Part shown: positions 44,351-53,538 of the stretch, one piece after another
Position numbering within the stretch: position 1 is the stretch's first letter
Layout of the letters: each line of letters opens with the position of its first letter
Assembly: GCF_006274605.1 (NCBI RefSeq)
Contig: NZ_CP040846.1
Coordinates: 1,061,041 to 1,125,040, forward strand
From: Thermococcus indicus
GTDB taxonomy: Archaea > Methanobacteriota_B > Thermococci > Thermococcales > Thermococcaceae
Reading direction: 5' to 3'
DNA length: 64,000 nt
Program-made: the position numbers and the translations under genes
Notes under the pieces: model-generated
The model's input: only the letters and a program-made list of their open reading frames with translations
What the model was told of the DNA's origin: nothing
Databases searched by the model: none

Positions 44351-46212
44351 TCAGCCGGAGGCTGAGGTGGTCGCGTTGCAGACGAGCGGCTGCGGCTGGA
44401 AACTGAAGGCCTCCGGATGGAGGTACTCCGCTATCTCCTCAAGCCCATGCATTATCCTGGGACCCGGTCTGACGACGAGGTTCTCGTCGCTGAGGACGTA
44501 AACGCGCCCGTTCTTGACCGCGTCCACCTCGGAGAGCGGCCCGGAGCAGAGGTCCTCTGGACTTATTCCCGCGTTCGGCGAGATTATTATGACCTCCGGG
44601 TTCCTGGCGATTATCTGCTCCTCGCTCGCGGCCCCCAGCCGTTGACGTCGTTGAAGATGTTTTCACCGCCGGCAAGGGTTATGAGGTCGTTGACGAAGGT
44701 TCCGGCGCCGGCCGTCCAGTAGCCGTTGTAGTAGCTGAGGATGAAGAATGTCCTGGGCCTCGACTGTCCCGCCACGGTCGAGGTGACGTAGCCGACCGTC
44801 GCCTGCATGTCCGCCACCGCTGCCCTGGCCCCTTCCTCGCGGTTGGTTATCTTTCCAAGGAGCTCAAGGGCGTTGTAGATTGCGGTGATGTTCTTGGGGT
44901 CCACCACAACGACGGGGGCTATCCTCTCCAGACTCTCCATTATGTCCGCGGAGAACCCGTCCACCAGGATCAGGTCCGGCTCCAGCGCCGCGATAGCCTC
45001 GAGGTTCGCGTACTTTCCGTAGCCGCCCACCCGGGTTATGTTCCTCACGGCCGGCGGGAAGTCATCGTAGTCGGTAACCCCGATGACCCTGTCGCCCGCG
45101 CCTATGTAGAATAGGCTCTCCGTTATGCTTGGGGCCAGGGTGACTATCCTCTCCGGCTCGTCGTCGATTGTGACGGTTCTTCCCGCGAAGTCGGTCACGG
45201 TGAGCGGGTACTTCACCTTAAAGGCCTCAGGATGGAGGAGCCTGGCAACGGTCTCAAGGCCCCTGACGACGCGCGGGCTGGGGTGTATCAGGTCGTTCTC
45301 GTTCTCGATGACGTAGATTCTCCCATCCAGGGCGGCCTTTATGCTCGCGAGGGGGCCGCTGTAAACGTCCTGGACGCTCATGCCGCAGTGGGGGGTCAGG
45401 AGCACCACATCGGGGTTCCTCTCTATGACCTGCTCCGGACTCACGGTCGGCCAGCCGGTCGTATCGTTGAAAATGTTCTCTCCTCCCGCCAGTTCTATGA
45501 CGTCGCTGATGAAGGTTCCGCCGCCGGCGGTCATGAGTGGATTGTTCCAGACCACGTAGAAAACGCTCACACGGGGTTCATCCTTAACGGCGGAGCTTAT
45601 CGTGTTTATCTTTGCCTCGAACTCCGCCGTTGCCTTCCTGGCACTTCCCTCCGCGTTGAAAACCGCTCCCAGGAGGTCAAGGGCCCTTGGGATGTCGTCG
45701 ATGCTGTGCGGATCAACCACGAGAACCGGGGCTATCTTCTGGAGGTCGTCGAGTATCGTCATGGAGTAGCTGTCCACCAGTATCAGGTCGGGGTTGAGCG
45801 ATGCTATCACTTCGAGGTTGGCGTACTGGCCGTAGCCTCCCACGCGGGTGACGTTGGCAACCCCCGGCGGAAAATCATCGAAGTCCGTAACACCTACGAC
45901 TCTGTCGAAGAGGCCGAGGTAGTGGAGGTCCTCGGTTATGCTCGGGGCAAGGGTCACAACGCGCTCAGGGGGTTTCTCGATGGTGACGGTCCTGTTGGCG
46001 AAGTCCGTTACGGTTATTGGATAGTACGGTTTCTCGGTTCCGGTGGGCGTGGGGGCGGTCGTTTCAGTTGGACCTGGCGAGGTGGTCCTGCTCGGGGTAG
46101 TGCCTGGGGTTGTACCGGGCGTGGTTGAACTCTCGCCTCCACCGTTCAGACAGCCAGAGGCAACGACGGCCCCAATGAGGAGCACCATGAGCAAAACCGC
46201 GGTCTTTTTCAT
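44351..46212 (-). CDS. Lipoprotein with two tandem BtuF/FhuD-type substrate-binding domains (frameshifted)
   Basis: ATG 46212 (GGTGG upstream) opens a signal peptide ending VVASGC, an archaeal lipobox, then a Thr/Pro-rich linker. Two homologous domains follow, each beginning YP-[IL]-TVTDFA-[NG]-RTVTI and containing RVVTLAPSITE/RIVTLAPSITE and GGYG-[QK]-YANLE. They resemble periplasmic binding proteins for cobalamin or iron chelates. The second is broken at CCCCC 44632-44636: one added G on the coding strand restores NGWGAASEEQIIARNPEVII and a stop at 44351 (620 residues). No ABC permease or ATPase gene is adjacent. Confidence 0.85.
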
Positions 46213-46231
46213 TCCAACCACCTGGATTATT

Positions 46232-46266
46232 TGTCCACTGATGGTTGGGTCGAGGGTATATAAACT
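46232..46266 (-). promoter_or_regulatory. Promoter of the tandem binding-protein gene
   Basis: On the minus strand AAGTTTATATACC (46266-46254) is a strong TATA box. It predicts a transcript start near 46232, about 20 bases before the start codon at 46212. Confidence 0.6.
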
Positions 46267-46332
46267 TGTTGGATATTTTTGCCATGGCGGGATGTTAGAA
46301 GAGGGTGAATGCAAAGGGCCACCAGGGGGAAC

Positions 46333-46905
46333 TCAGCCGCGGCCTTTTCCTATCCGGAATATGTCCACCCTCGTGATGATGCCGGTTATCCTGCCCTCCC
46401 TGTCCTGGACTAGAACGGCGGGGTGCTCTTCCAGGAGGTACTTGACGACCTCCAGGTCCTCGTCCTCGTTCACTATCGGAAACGGCTCCTCCATGACCTC
46501 CATGACCTTGTGGTCATAGATGTCCTCGTACTCGAGGCTCTGCCTGACGAGGGTTCTCTCCGTGACGGAGCCGACGACCTTGTTGCCTGCTATGACTGGA
46601 ATCTGGGATATGTTGTGTTCATTCATGAGCTTTATGACGTTCTCAACGCTGTCGTAGGGTTTGACTGAGAGAACCGGGGATGACATGACGTCCCTGGCTG
46701 TGAGCTGGGCCCTCTTGCACTCGAGCAGGGCCTGGAGGATTCGGTTGAAGGTTGAGAGCCTGGGGTCCACCTTTCCCGTCTCGAGCTTCGCTATGTACGC
46801 CTGAGTCACGCCGGCCTTCTCCGCAAGCTCCTCCTGGGTTATTCCAAGCTCCTTGCGAATTCGCCTTATCTCCTGGGGTTCTATCGGTCGTGGAATTATC
46901 ACCAT
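46333..46905 (-). CDS. XRE-type HTH regulator with two CBS domains
   Basis: A 190-residue protein. Residues 8-65 are an XRE helix-turn-helix (EIRRIRKELGITQEELAEKAGVTQAYIAKLETGKVDPRLSTFNRILQAL). Residues about 70-185 are a CBS pair (ARDVMSSPVLSVKPYDSVENVIKLMNEHNISQIPVI; VMEVMEEPFPIVNEDEDLEVVKYLLEEHPAVLVQD). CBS pairs bind adenosyl ligands such as AMP, ATP or SAM, so it probably senses energy or methyl state. The downstream neighbour is the binding protein, but separate promoters argue against an operon. Confidence 0.9.
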   Translation of the reverse strand: MVIIPRPIEPQEIRRIRKELGITQEELAEKAGVTQAYIAKLETGKVDPRLSTFNRILQALLECKRAQLTARDVMSSPVLSVKPYDSVENVIKLMNEHNISQIPVIAGNKVVGSVTERTLVRQSLEYEDIYDHKVMEVMEEPFPIVNEDEDLEVVKYLLEEHPAVLVQDREGRITGIITRVDIFRIGKGRG

Positions 46906-46987
46906 AAATAACCACCGATTATGCCGGCTTCTCAGAAACTAACTCCCGCCCTCCCGGTTATAAGCCTTCCTCAGAAGTGCATCGAAT

Positions 46988-47116
46988 TGTGGGCCGGGTA
47001 CAGAGGCCCGCGTTCATCCGCTCGCGCGGGTGGATGCTCCCGGCCCTGTGGGCTCGGCGTGAGCACTCTCCGCTCACGGAACCCGATACCTCGCGGAGGC
47101 GGGTAGACCGAGCCCA
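46988..47116 (-). ncRNA. Two-hairpin H/ACA guide RNA
   Basis: On the minus strand two GC-rich hairpins are each directly followed by ACA. Hairpin 1: GGGCTCGG (47115-47108) pairs with CCGAGCCC (47057-47050), then ACA 47049-47047. Inside are an upper stem CTCCGC/GCGGAG and a GA...TGA loop like a K-turn. Hairpin 2: GGGCCGGG (47046-47039) pairs with CCCGGCCC (46998-46991), then ACA 46990-46988, with upper stem CCCGCG/CGCGGG and loop CGAG...ATGA. The unpaired 8-10 base strands between the stems are the guide pockets for pseudouridylation. TATA-like boxes lie upstream on the same strand (TTTTTAAG, 47176-47169; CATAAAAC near 47155). Confidence 0.8.
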
Positions 47117-47184
47117 TGAGGAGACGATTGTCCCCTCACTGTCGGCGATTGGTTTTATGACCGACCACCTTAAAAACCTGAGCC

Positions 47185-48054
47185 TCAGCCTGTGGAGATG
47201 AGTATTACCCCAAGAACCGCCAGGATCAGTCCCTCGAGTATCCTCCTGTTGGGCGGTTCCTTGAGGATTAATATCGCCAGGGCGGAGGCTATTATGGGGT
47301 TTATAGCCGAAACGGGGGCCGATATCTGAGAGCCCACGAGGTTTATCGAGTAGACGAAGAGGTACTGTCCGAGGAGCAGGCCGGTGGCCGCGGCGCCGGT
47401 CAGGAGAAGCGCCTCCCGAAGGGTTATCCTCCTCAGCTCACCCGCGTACCTCGGCAGGAAGGACGACACGGCTAAGGCCGCGAACATCATTCTTATCCCC
47501 GCGAGCGTGAGCACGTCCACGTAACCGGTGAGCCAGTCCATGGTGAGTATCGCGAAGCTCCAGGATATCGGGGCCAGGATCGCGAAGAGAAAGCCCCTCG
47601 GGTTTATATCCTCTTCCTCCTCCGCCTTCCTCACGACCACTATCGCGGAGACCACGAGCGCCGCTCCGACGATTATCTGGGCGCTTATATCTCTCCCGAG
47701 AAACAGGAATGCCCAGAGTATGGCCCACAGAGGGTAGGTGGAGGTTATCGGGACGGTTCTTGAGACGCCCATCATCTTGAGGGCGTTGAGGTAGAAGTAG
47801 TCGCCTATGACGAAGCCGAAGGCCCCGGAGACGAAGGCAACCGCGAGCAGCTTTGGCGACAGCCCGGCGACCTTCGAGAAGGTGCCGTTTATCAGGAAGA
47901 TTACCGCGAACATCACCGAGACGGCGTAGAGGCGGAAGATGTTGGCCGCCACTGGGCTCTTGTCCCTCATTCCTGCCTTTATCAGTATCGTCGATGCCGC
48001 CCACGAGAAGGCCGATGCTAGCGCTGCCAGAACTCCAATGATTAGAGCGTCCAT
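47185..48054 (-). CDS. EamA/DMT-family transporter
   Basis: A 289-residue membrane protein with ten predicted helices in two EamA repeats. Marks are AFSWAASTILIKAGMRDKSP near the start, TSTYPLWAILWAFLFLGRDI in repeat one and SAINPIIASALAILILKEPPNRRILEGLILAVLGVILI in repeat two. DMT carriers export small metabolites such as amino acids. The substrate here is unknown. Confidence 0.88.
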   Translation of the reverse strand: MDALIIGVLAALASAFSWAASTILIKAGMRDKSPVAANIFRLYAVSVMFAVIFLINGTFSKVAGLSPKLLAVAFVSGAFGFVIGDYFYLNALKMMGVSRTVPITSTYPLWAILWAFLFLGRDISAQIIVGAALVVSAIVVVRKAEEEEDINPRGFLFAILAPISWSFAILTMDWLTGYVDVLTLAGIRMMFAALAVSSFLPRYAGELRRITLREALLLTGAAATGLLLGQYLFVYSINLVGSQISAPVSAINPIIASALAILILKEPPNRRILEGLILAVLGVILISTG

Positions 48055-48146
48055 GTTGGTGGGGTGGCACAGTTAGCTTAAAAGCTTAGCGTTTAGATGT
48101 TCGACGAAATGCCGTCAAAGTTATTAAACCTCCCGCGGAATTGGGA

Positions 48147-48205
48147 CGGATGATGACCTCGGCATATCTGACGTCAGGATGATGACGATCTTGAGTGCTG
48201 ACGAC
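48147..48205 (+). ncRNA. C/D box guide sRNA
   Basis: All four boxes are close to consensus: C ATGATGA (48150-48156), 11-nt guide CCTCGGCATAT, D' CTGA (48168-48171), 7-nt spacer, C' ATGATGA (48179-48185), 12-nt guide CGATCTTGAGTG, D CTGA (48198-48201). A TATA-like TTATTAAAC at about 48119-48127 puts the transcript start at the 5' end. It should guide 2'-O-methylation at two RNA sites, not assigned. Confidence 0.85.
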
Positions 48206-48252
48206 GGCCCTCCCTGTCATGAGGGGTTTTAAAATGAATAAAAGGGGAGGGC

Positions 48253-49944
48253 TCAGCGGATAATCACGTTGAGTCTCCTCACCTTCATTGAGATTCCGTA
48301 CTCCCTGGACACGTCCTTGATGACCCGCTGAATTGTTGCCGCGATATCCTGCTTTATTTTCTCGTCGGAGACTCCTGAGAACGAACCGAAGAGGCCTCCA
48401 ACGTTTTCCCTGAGGAAGCTGGCCTCGATATCGACGTAAACTGTGGAACCCTTGATCTCGTGGTTCAGCTTGAGCCATTTGAACGTGACGCGCGGGACGA
48501 GCTTGAGCTCCGCGTGAACCCTGTTCTTTAGGGTCTCCACCGCCGGTTCTATGCGGCTCTTCAGCATGGTTTCCTCGCTTTCCTTCTTCTTTTCCTCTGT
48601 GAGGACGGAGAGCTCGTCTATTCCGGCCTGTTTAAGGAGTTGCTCGACCTCCTTCTCCAGGAGCTTCTTCTTGGCGATTATCTCCGCGGCCTTACCGCTG
48701 GTCTCGACGGCCACAGGGGCAGCTGCAGAACCCGAGGGGCTTGCCTTTGACACTGTTTCAACCTCTATGTTGTGGACGGTTATGTAGCGCTTCAGGGTTC
48801 TCCCGAGCTCCCTGGCGTGCCTGCTCACCACGTCCTTCACTACCCTCTGAACCGCGTCCTTACTCATGCCCGTTTCGACGACTAAGGAGAGGTTTATCTC
48901 GAACTCCTTGCGCCCCCTGATGTCGAAGTGGGCCTTGTCGATCTTTATCCCCGCGCTCTCTATCTCCGTCACAACGGTCCTGGCGTAGGCGCTGAAGTAC
49001 GGCCACACGTCCTCGAGAACGGACAGTGAAATTCTTCCATCCTTTGTGACGTTGCCGGTCTTCTTCTTGTCCCTGTCCACTATCTCCTGGGGCTTGAGTT
49101 CCTGGCCGTCGATGATTATGCAGACATCCCTAATTATCGGCTTTATCTCTGCCTCCCTGAGGAGAACGGGGGCGTACTTGCTAACGGCGTGGAGCATCCT
49201 CTTCTCCGCCACTTCTATGTCCCTTGAATCGCCGGTGGAGTTTCCGTAGATGTGGACGTTAAGATAGACAACGCCCTCGCCCACGCTGGCATCGAACTCT
49301 ATTCTGTTTATCGTAAGGCCCTTTATCCTCTTGGCCTCTTTGAGGAGGTCCTCTGCATAGACCTGGAATGCCTTCTCGGGTATGCTCCCCCCGGTCAGGT
49401 TGACCACAACCTCGGGCTTCCCCGCAGGGGTTGGGGCGGGCCTGGGCTTTTCTGCCTCCACCACTGGGGGCTGCGGCTCGGGTGTGGCCTGGGAGGTCGC
49501 CGCCATTGCTGCTTTTCTCTCAGCAGGTTCCCCGGGAGGTCCCTCGCTGAGGACTTTGAAAAGTTCGCCCAGCGGGACTTTTGGGGTCTGAGTGTATGCG
49601 TCGATATTATCAGCCACGGACAGTTTGAGCTCGAGTTCATCGAGGATATAAACGTCAACGACCATTGGTTTGCCAATGGATGACTTCAGCACCCTGATTG
49701 CTTCCTCTCCCGAGAGGTTCTGCTTCGTGTCAATCACGAGACACTCCGCTGCAAGCACCTTTGACCTGTCAAGGAGGACGGTTATGTAATACTTACCTTC
49801 CGCGCTCCTGGCAAATATCTTTAGAAAAGCCCCGTTGCCCTGGGAAAGCGCCTTTTGAACGAGCGCTCCCAGATCCCCTGCGGAGGTTGCTACCACGTTC
49901 TCCATGGAGGGTCCCTTGTCCGGCAGCTGCATATCCATCACCAT
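48253..49944 (-). CDS. DUF2226-like archaeal protein
   Basis: A 563-residue protein (start ATG 49944, or ATG 49932, which better fits GGTGAT). Residues 1-130 form one domain (VQKALSQGNGAFLKIFA...YITVLLDRSKVLAAECLVID...KPMVVDVYIL), followed by a Pro/Ala linker. Then come several repeats of a helix-strand unit (DARTVVTEIESAGIKIDKAHFDI-like stretches) and a coiled-coil near residue 430. The N-terminal part resembles the archaeal DUF2226 family. No enzyme motif or membrane segment is seen, so a structural or scaffolding role is possible. Divergent TATA-like boxes separate it from the next gene. Confidence 0.6.
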   Translation of the reverse strand: MVMDMQLPDKGPSMENVVATSAGDLGALVQKALSQGNGAFLKIFARSAEGKYYITVLLDRSKVLAAECLVIDTKQNLSGEEAIRVLKSSIGKPMVVDVYILDELELKLSVADNIDAYTQTPKVPLGELFKVLSEGPPGEPAERKAAMAATSQATPEPQPPVVEAEKPRPAPTPAGKPEVVVNLTGGSIPEKAFQVYAEDLLKEAKRIKGLTINRIEFDASVGEGVVYLNVHIYGNSTGDSRDIEVAEKRMLHAVSKYAPVLLREAEIKPIIRDVCIIIDGQELKPQEIVDRDKKKTGNVTKDGRISLSVLEDVWPYFSAYARTVVTEIESAGIKIDKAHFDIRGRKEFEINLSLVVETGMSKDAVQRVVKDVVSRHARELGRTLKRYITVHNIEVETVSKASPSGSAAAPVAVETSGKAAEIIAKKKLLEKEVEQLLKQAGIDELSVLTEEKKKESEETMLKSRIEPAVETLKNRVHAELKLVPRVTFKWLKLNHEIKGSTVYVDIEASFLRENVGGLFGSFSGVSDEKIKQDIAATIQRVIKDVSREYGISMKVRRLNVIIR

Positions 49945-50046
49945 TAGCTATATATATCCTTCAGCCAAAAAATCCCAGAGAGGAATTCACCGTCCTAGTA
50001 TATCGGCGCTTGTATTTAAACATTATTGTGCAAAAAGGTGGGGAAC

Positions 50047-51510
50047 ATGCGGGTGCTGGTACTCGGAGGCGGGGCAATCGGCAGGGCGATGGCCGATTCT
50101 CTTAGGGGGGAGTTTGAAGTTGTGGTGGTAGAGAAGGACGAAATCCGCGCCAGGGCCCTTGAGGAGAGTGGTTTTCATGTTATCCACGGGGATTTTTCAT
50201 ACACCGCCACCCTCCTGAAGGCGGGGGTTGACAAAGCCGAACTCATCATAATAACCACAATGAACGTTGATGTAATCAAAAAAACCGTCTACGTGATAAG
50301 GACCAACAACAAAGACGTGCCCATCGTTACGGTTCTTCCCGATGATGTTGGCCTGGATGACCTCGTTTCCCAGATAAACGATGAGTACGAGGCAGAGGTT
50401 AAGGTTGACTACGCTGTCTCGCCCAGGAGTGCATTGAAGGATGCCCTAATCAGAACGGTTGGTAGGATTGGCGAGCGGAAAAACGCCAACCTGCTGGTCA
50501 AGAAGCTAAAGGAGCTCAGGAATCAAGCAGACTCCCTTCTGATAGTCATGCACGACAACCCCGACCCGGACGCAATAGCCAGCGCGACTGCCCTGAGCGT
50601 CATAGCCCAGACCCTTGGCTTCAAGACCCAGATAGTCTACGGCGGCGAGATAGCCCACCACGAGAATAGGGCCTTCGTGAACCTTCTCGGCATCGACCTC
50701 AGGAAGGTCTCCCGGGGTTCCTACGAGCTGAAGCGCTACCCGTTTATAGCCCTCGTGGACTGCCAGCCCAACGGCAACCTCACGACGCTTGATCAGTCCG
50801 ATTACAAGAAGATAAAGATACTCATCGACCACCACCAGATACTCCAGCACCTTCAGGAACTCATCCCGGAGGACGCTTTCCTCGACATACGGCCCGATGT
50901 TCACTCCTCCGCCGCGATCCTCGCAGAGTACCTCAGGATGCTCAACATCTCCCTGTCTCCACTCATGGCCACCGCCCTCTTCTACGGCATTTACATCGAC
51001 ACCAAGAAGTTCTCCAAGCTGAGCCACGTTGACCTCAGGGCCATCGAGTTCCTGGCAGGCAAGGTGGACTACGAGCTCCTTGACAAGATAGAGCACCCGG
51101 ACATAAGCACCGAGACGGCCGAAATTCTGGCGAAGGCAATAATGAACAGGCGCATCTACAAGAACGTTGTCGTCAGCAACGTGGGCTTCATCACCAACCG
51201 CGATGCCATAGCGGAGTCAGCTGATTTCCTCCTCCGCCTGGAGGGCATAACCACGGTCCTCGTCTTCGGCATAGTGGACGACAGAATAGAGATCTCCGCC
51301 AGGACCCGCGACGTCAGGGTTAACATCGGGGCGGTCCTCAGGGAGGCCTTCGGTGACATCGGAAGCGGTGGAGGCCACTCCAGATCTGGCGGGGCGAGAA
51401 TCCCGCTTGGAATCTTCAAGCTCGCCAAGGACAAGGGCTCGCTCCTCAGGCTGGCGGAGGAGGCCATAACGGAGAAGTTCCTGGAGGCACTAAAAGTTAA
51501 AGAAGGCTGA
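50047..51510 (+). CDS. TrkA-N (RCK) domain fused to DHH-DHHA1 phosphoesterase
   Basis: A 487-residue fusion from ATG 50047 (AAAGGTGGGG upstream). Residues 1-135 are an RCK nucleotide-binding domain (VLVLGGGAIGRAMADSL...). Residues 160-480 are a DHH domain (VMHDNPDPDAIASATAL, ALVDCQ, ILIDHHQI) with DHHA1 (FGDIGSGGGHSRSGGARIPLG). All metal ligands are present. The combination suggests a cyclic dinucleotide or nanoRNA phosphodiesterase tuned by a bound nucleotide. Exact substrate unknown. Confidence 0.85.
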   Translation: MRVLVLGGGAIGRAMADSLRGEFEVVVVEKDEIRARALEESGFHVIHGDFSYTATLLKAGVDKAELIIITTMNVDVIKKTVYVIRTNNKDVPIVTVLPDDVGLDDLVSQINDEYEAEVKVDYAVSPRSALKDALIRTVGRIGERKNANLLVKKLKELRNQADSLLIVMHDNPDPDAIASATALSVIAQTLGFKTQIVYGGEIAHHENRAFVNLLGIDLRKVSRGSYELKRYPFIALVDCQPNGNLTTLDQSDYKKIKILIDHHQILQHLQELIPEDAFLDIRPDVHSSAAILAEYLRMLNISLSPLMATALFYGIYIDTKKFSKLSHVDLRAIEFLAGKVDYELLDKIEHPDISTETAEILAKAIMNRRIYKNVVVSNVGFITNRDAIAESADFLLRLEGITTVLVFGIVDDRIEISARTRDVRVNIGAVLREAFGDIGSGGGHSRSGGARIPLGIFKLAKDKGSLLRLAEEAITEKFLEALKVKEG

Positions 51511-51720
51511 TCACTCCTCTTTTGCCTTTACGAGTATTATATCACCTATCGCGGTGACCCTGTTGTAGGGCACGCCGACCTTTTCACTCGGCAGTCCAAG
51601 GGCCAGCACCTTTCCCTGGCCCCTATCAATATCGATCAGAATCTCGTCGACGTAGCCGACGTAGTAGCCCTTGGTGTTGTATATCTGCTTCCCGTAGAGC
51701 TTTGAGAGGCGCATCACCAT
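51511..51720 (-). CDS. PRC-barrel domain protein
   Basis: A 69-residue beta-barrel protein from ATG 51720 with GGTGAT upstream. LSKLYGKQIYNTKGYYVGYVDEILIDIDRGQGKVLAL...VGVPYNRVTAIGDIILV is the classic PRC-barrel pattern. In archaea such small proteins occur in several copies and may bind RNA, membranes or division proteins. The long upstream in-frame extension is the shadow of the membrane protein next door. Confidence 0.85.
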   Translation of the reverse strand: MVMRLSKLYGKQIYNTKGYYVGYVDEILIDIDRGQGKVLALGLPSEKVGVPYNRVTAIGDIILVKAKEE

Positions 51721-51761
51721 TTTAATCACCGGAGTAGGTTGTGGACGGACGTATTTAAACA

Positions 51762-52298
51762 TTACCTCCGGGGAATGCTCTTGGCCACCTCGAAGGCCCA
51801 CCTCGCAAATACCGCGAAGAAGGCCAGCACCGCCCCCATGACCCCTACGACGAACAGGCTCGCAACGGCGCCCTCGGTGCCCTGGAGGGGTTCGTACCCT
51901 TTGAAGGCCAGCATTGCCACGGCGAAGCCGCCGAAGTAGCCGAGCGGAACGAGGAACATGTCCAGGTAGCTGGAGGGACCCAGGATCATCATGACCGCCA
52001 TGACGACGGCTATGAACGCGTACGCCCCCGAGGGGCCAACGTCCCTCACCGTCCACAGACCCGCCAGCAGGGAAGTGGCCAGAAAACCCATGGGGAACGC
52101 GTATGCAGAGGCCCTGACGTTAACGGGGTATCTGAGGCCCAGCAGGACTCCCGCGAGCAGGCCGACGTATATCAGGTACACGAACCCCTCGTTTCCAGCA
52201 TTGGGCGAGTACATGGCCACCGCTACCGCAAAGCCTATGAACGAACCCACCCCTGCCCAGGCAAGGAGCGACCTCCAGTTCACATCCCGCGGGTTCAT
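51762..52298 (-). CDS. Six-helix membrane protein, function unknown
   Basis: A 178-residue hydrophobic protein with about six helices rich in Gly, Ala and Val and no charged motif inside the membrane. It overlaps the riboflavin kinase gene by four bases, so the two are co-translated. A link to flavin transport is tempting but unsupported. Confidence 0.7.
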   Translation of the reverse strand: MNPRDVNWRSLLAWAGVGSFIGFAVAVAMYSPNAGNEGFVYLIYVGLLAGVLLGLRYPVNVRASAYAFPMGFLATSLLAGLWTVRDVGPSGAYAFIAVVMAVMMILGPSSYLDMFLVPLGYFGGFAVAMLAFKGYEPLQGTEGAVASLFVVGVMGAVLAFFAVFARWAFEVAKSIPRR

Positions 52299-52933
52299 GA
52301 TTTCACGACCTTTATCGTTATCTTTGAGCCGTCCTGAAGGTTCAGCTTCTCCCTGAGGTAGATGGGGGCCACTATTTCCGCTATCTTCGGTGGATGGACC
52401 GTTCGCGAGGGGATAACTATTGCACCCTCAGCGTCCCCTATCCTAACCCGGTATGCTTTGACGTCTCCGAAGGTCCTCCCATCCTTTACGAATCCCGGAA
52501 GGATGACCGGCCTGACGCCGCATAAGGCATCGAATACAGTCCTCGGGAAGATAACGCGGATGTTCAGCGTTCCGGGGTACGGTTTGAAGCCCAGGTACTC
52601 CTCGATAAGCTGGGAGTACTGCCTTACGTAATAGGCCCCCTCCCCTATTCCAGAGATGACCTCGCCGATTATAACGCCGTTGTAAAGGACGCCCGATATG
52701 GCATCGCAGAGTTCCTCCAGAAAGGCCAGACCGCTGGGGCTTATCTCGACGTAGGTTTTCTTCCCCTCGACGGACTTTTCTATGAACCCCTCCCCCTCCA
52801 TGTCCTCGAGGAGCCTCAGAACGGACTGCGGGGAAACCCCGAGCTCATCGCCCAGGTCCCTTAGCGTCACCTTGACCTTCTCTCCAATAGCCCCCCTTTT
52901 GGCCAGCAGGATGAGCAGTCTTACCCTCTTCAT
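52295..52933 (-). CDS. ribK: CTP-dependent riboflavin kinase with N-terminal HTH
   Basis: A 212-residue two-domain protein. Residues 1-75 form a winged helix ([42 protein letters not shown]). Residues 85-212 are the DUF120 kinase ([30 protein letters not shown]...[32 protein letters not shown]). The enzyme makes FMN from riboflavin using CTP. The HTH suggests it may also control its own or related genes. It overlaps endonuclease V by four bases. Confidence 0.92.
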   Translation of the reverse strand: MKRVRLLILLAKRGAIGEKVKVTLRDLGDELGVSPQSVLRLLEDMEGEGFIEKSVEGKKTYVEISPSGLAFLEELCDAISGVLYNGVIIGEVISGIGEGAYYVRQYSQLIEEYLGFKPYPGTLNIRVIFPRTVFDALCGVRPVILPGFVKDGRTFGDVKAYRVRIGDAEGAIVIPSRTVHPPKIAEIVAPIYLREKLNLQDGSKITIKVVKS

Positions 52934-53505
52934 AGCGTTTCCCTCTTCGACAGTCTGTCAGCGAGCCTGAGCGGTCTGGGATAACCCCCCTCAAGCAGAG
53001 GCTCGATGATTCTCACCGCGGATTCCAAGTCGATTAGATGGCCGACGCTTACATAAGCTTTTCCCATCCGCTTGAACAAGCCTTCCGGCGCACCTCTCAG
53101 GGGGCCCTTGGCAACTCCTATGGTTGGCCGTCCGACCAGCAGACCAATGTGAGAGGCCAGTCCGTAGCCACGCGGGTGCGCCCTTCCGTGTCCCTCAACG
53201 AGGAGGAGGTCGAATTCCTCACCGCGGAGCACCATGAGAACCGGCCTAGTTTCTCTCAGGAAAAAGTATGTGGGAATGTACGGAAACGTGACATCAACCA
53301 CGGCCGTTTTTGATCCCAGGACCTCGCAGTCCGGAAAGGTGCAGAGAACCAGGGCCGCCCTTGCCATGTTCCCTCTGTACGACACGTCCACTGCGGCGAC
53401 AACCCGTACATTCCCGGGATCAACTGGTCTCTCCACGACCCTTCTGGCGAGTTTCGCCTGGGCCGCGGCGATCCTCTCAAGTTTTTTCTGCAATTCGGTA
53501 AGCAC
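52930..53505 (-). CDS. nfi: Endonuclease V
   Basis: A 191-residue enzyme from GTG 53505 (GGTGAT upstream). Visible motifs are [10 protein letters not shown] (metal-binding Asp), the [15 protein letters not shown] wedge, [21 protein letters not shown] (Glu, Asp/His region) and TIGVAKGPL. It cuts DNA next to deaminated adenine (inosine). This is important at high temperature, where deamination is fast. It is the first gene of the nfi-ribK-membrane protein operon. Confidence 0.93.
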   Translation of the reverse strand: MLTELQKKLERIAAAQAKLARRVVERPVDPGNVRVVAAVDVSYRGNMARAALVLCTFPDCEVLGSKTAVVDVTFPYIPTYFFLRETRPVLMVLRGEEFDLLLVEGHGRAHPRGYGLASHIGLLVGRPTIGVAKGPLRGAPEGLFKRMGKAYVSVGHLIDLESAVRIIEPLLEGGYPRPLRLADRLSKRETL

Positions 53506-53538
53506 ATAATCACCGAATTATGTTTTTATGCAATTGCT

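Noticed and set aside
27820..44636. Programmed frameshifting in the hydrogenase genes
   Set aside because: The sites are simple G/C runs without a shared slippery heptamer or downstream structure. They occur in unrelated families, including a binding protein, and always lack one base. Sequence error or real deletion is simpler.
46081..46140. GGC/GT-rich repeat near 46.1 kb as a genomic repeat element
   Set aside because: It is the codon repeat of the Thr/Pro/Gly linker behind the lipobox of the binding protein, not an independent repeat.
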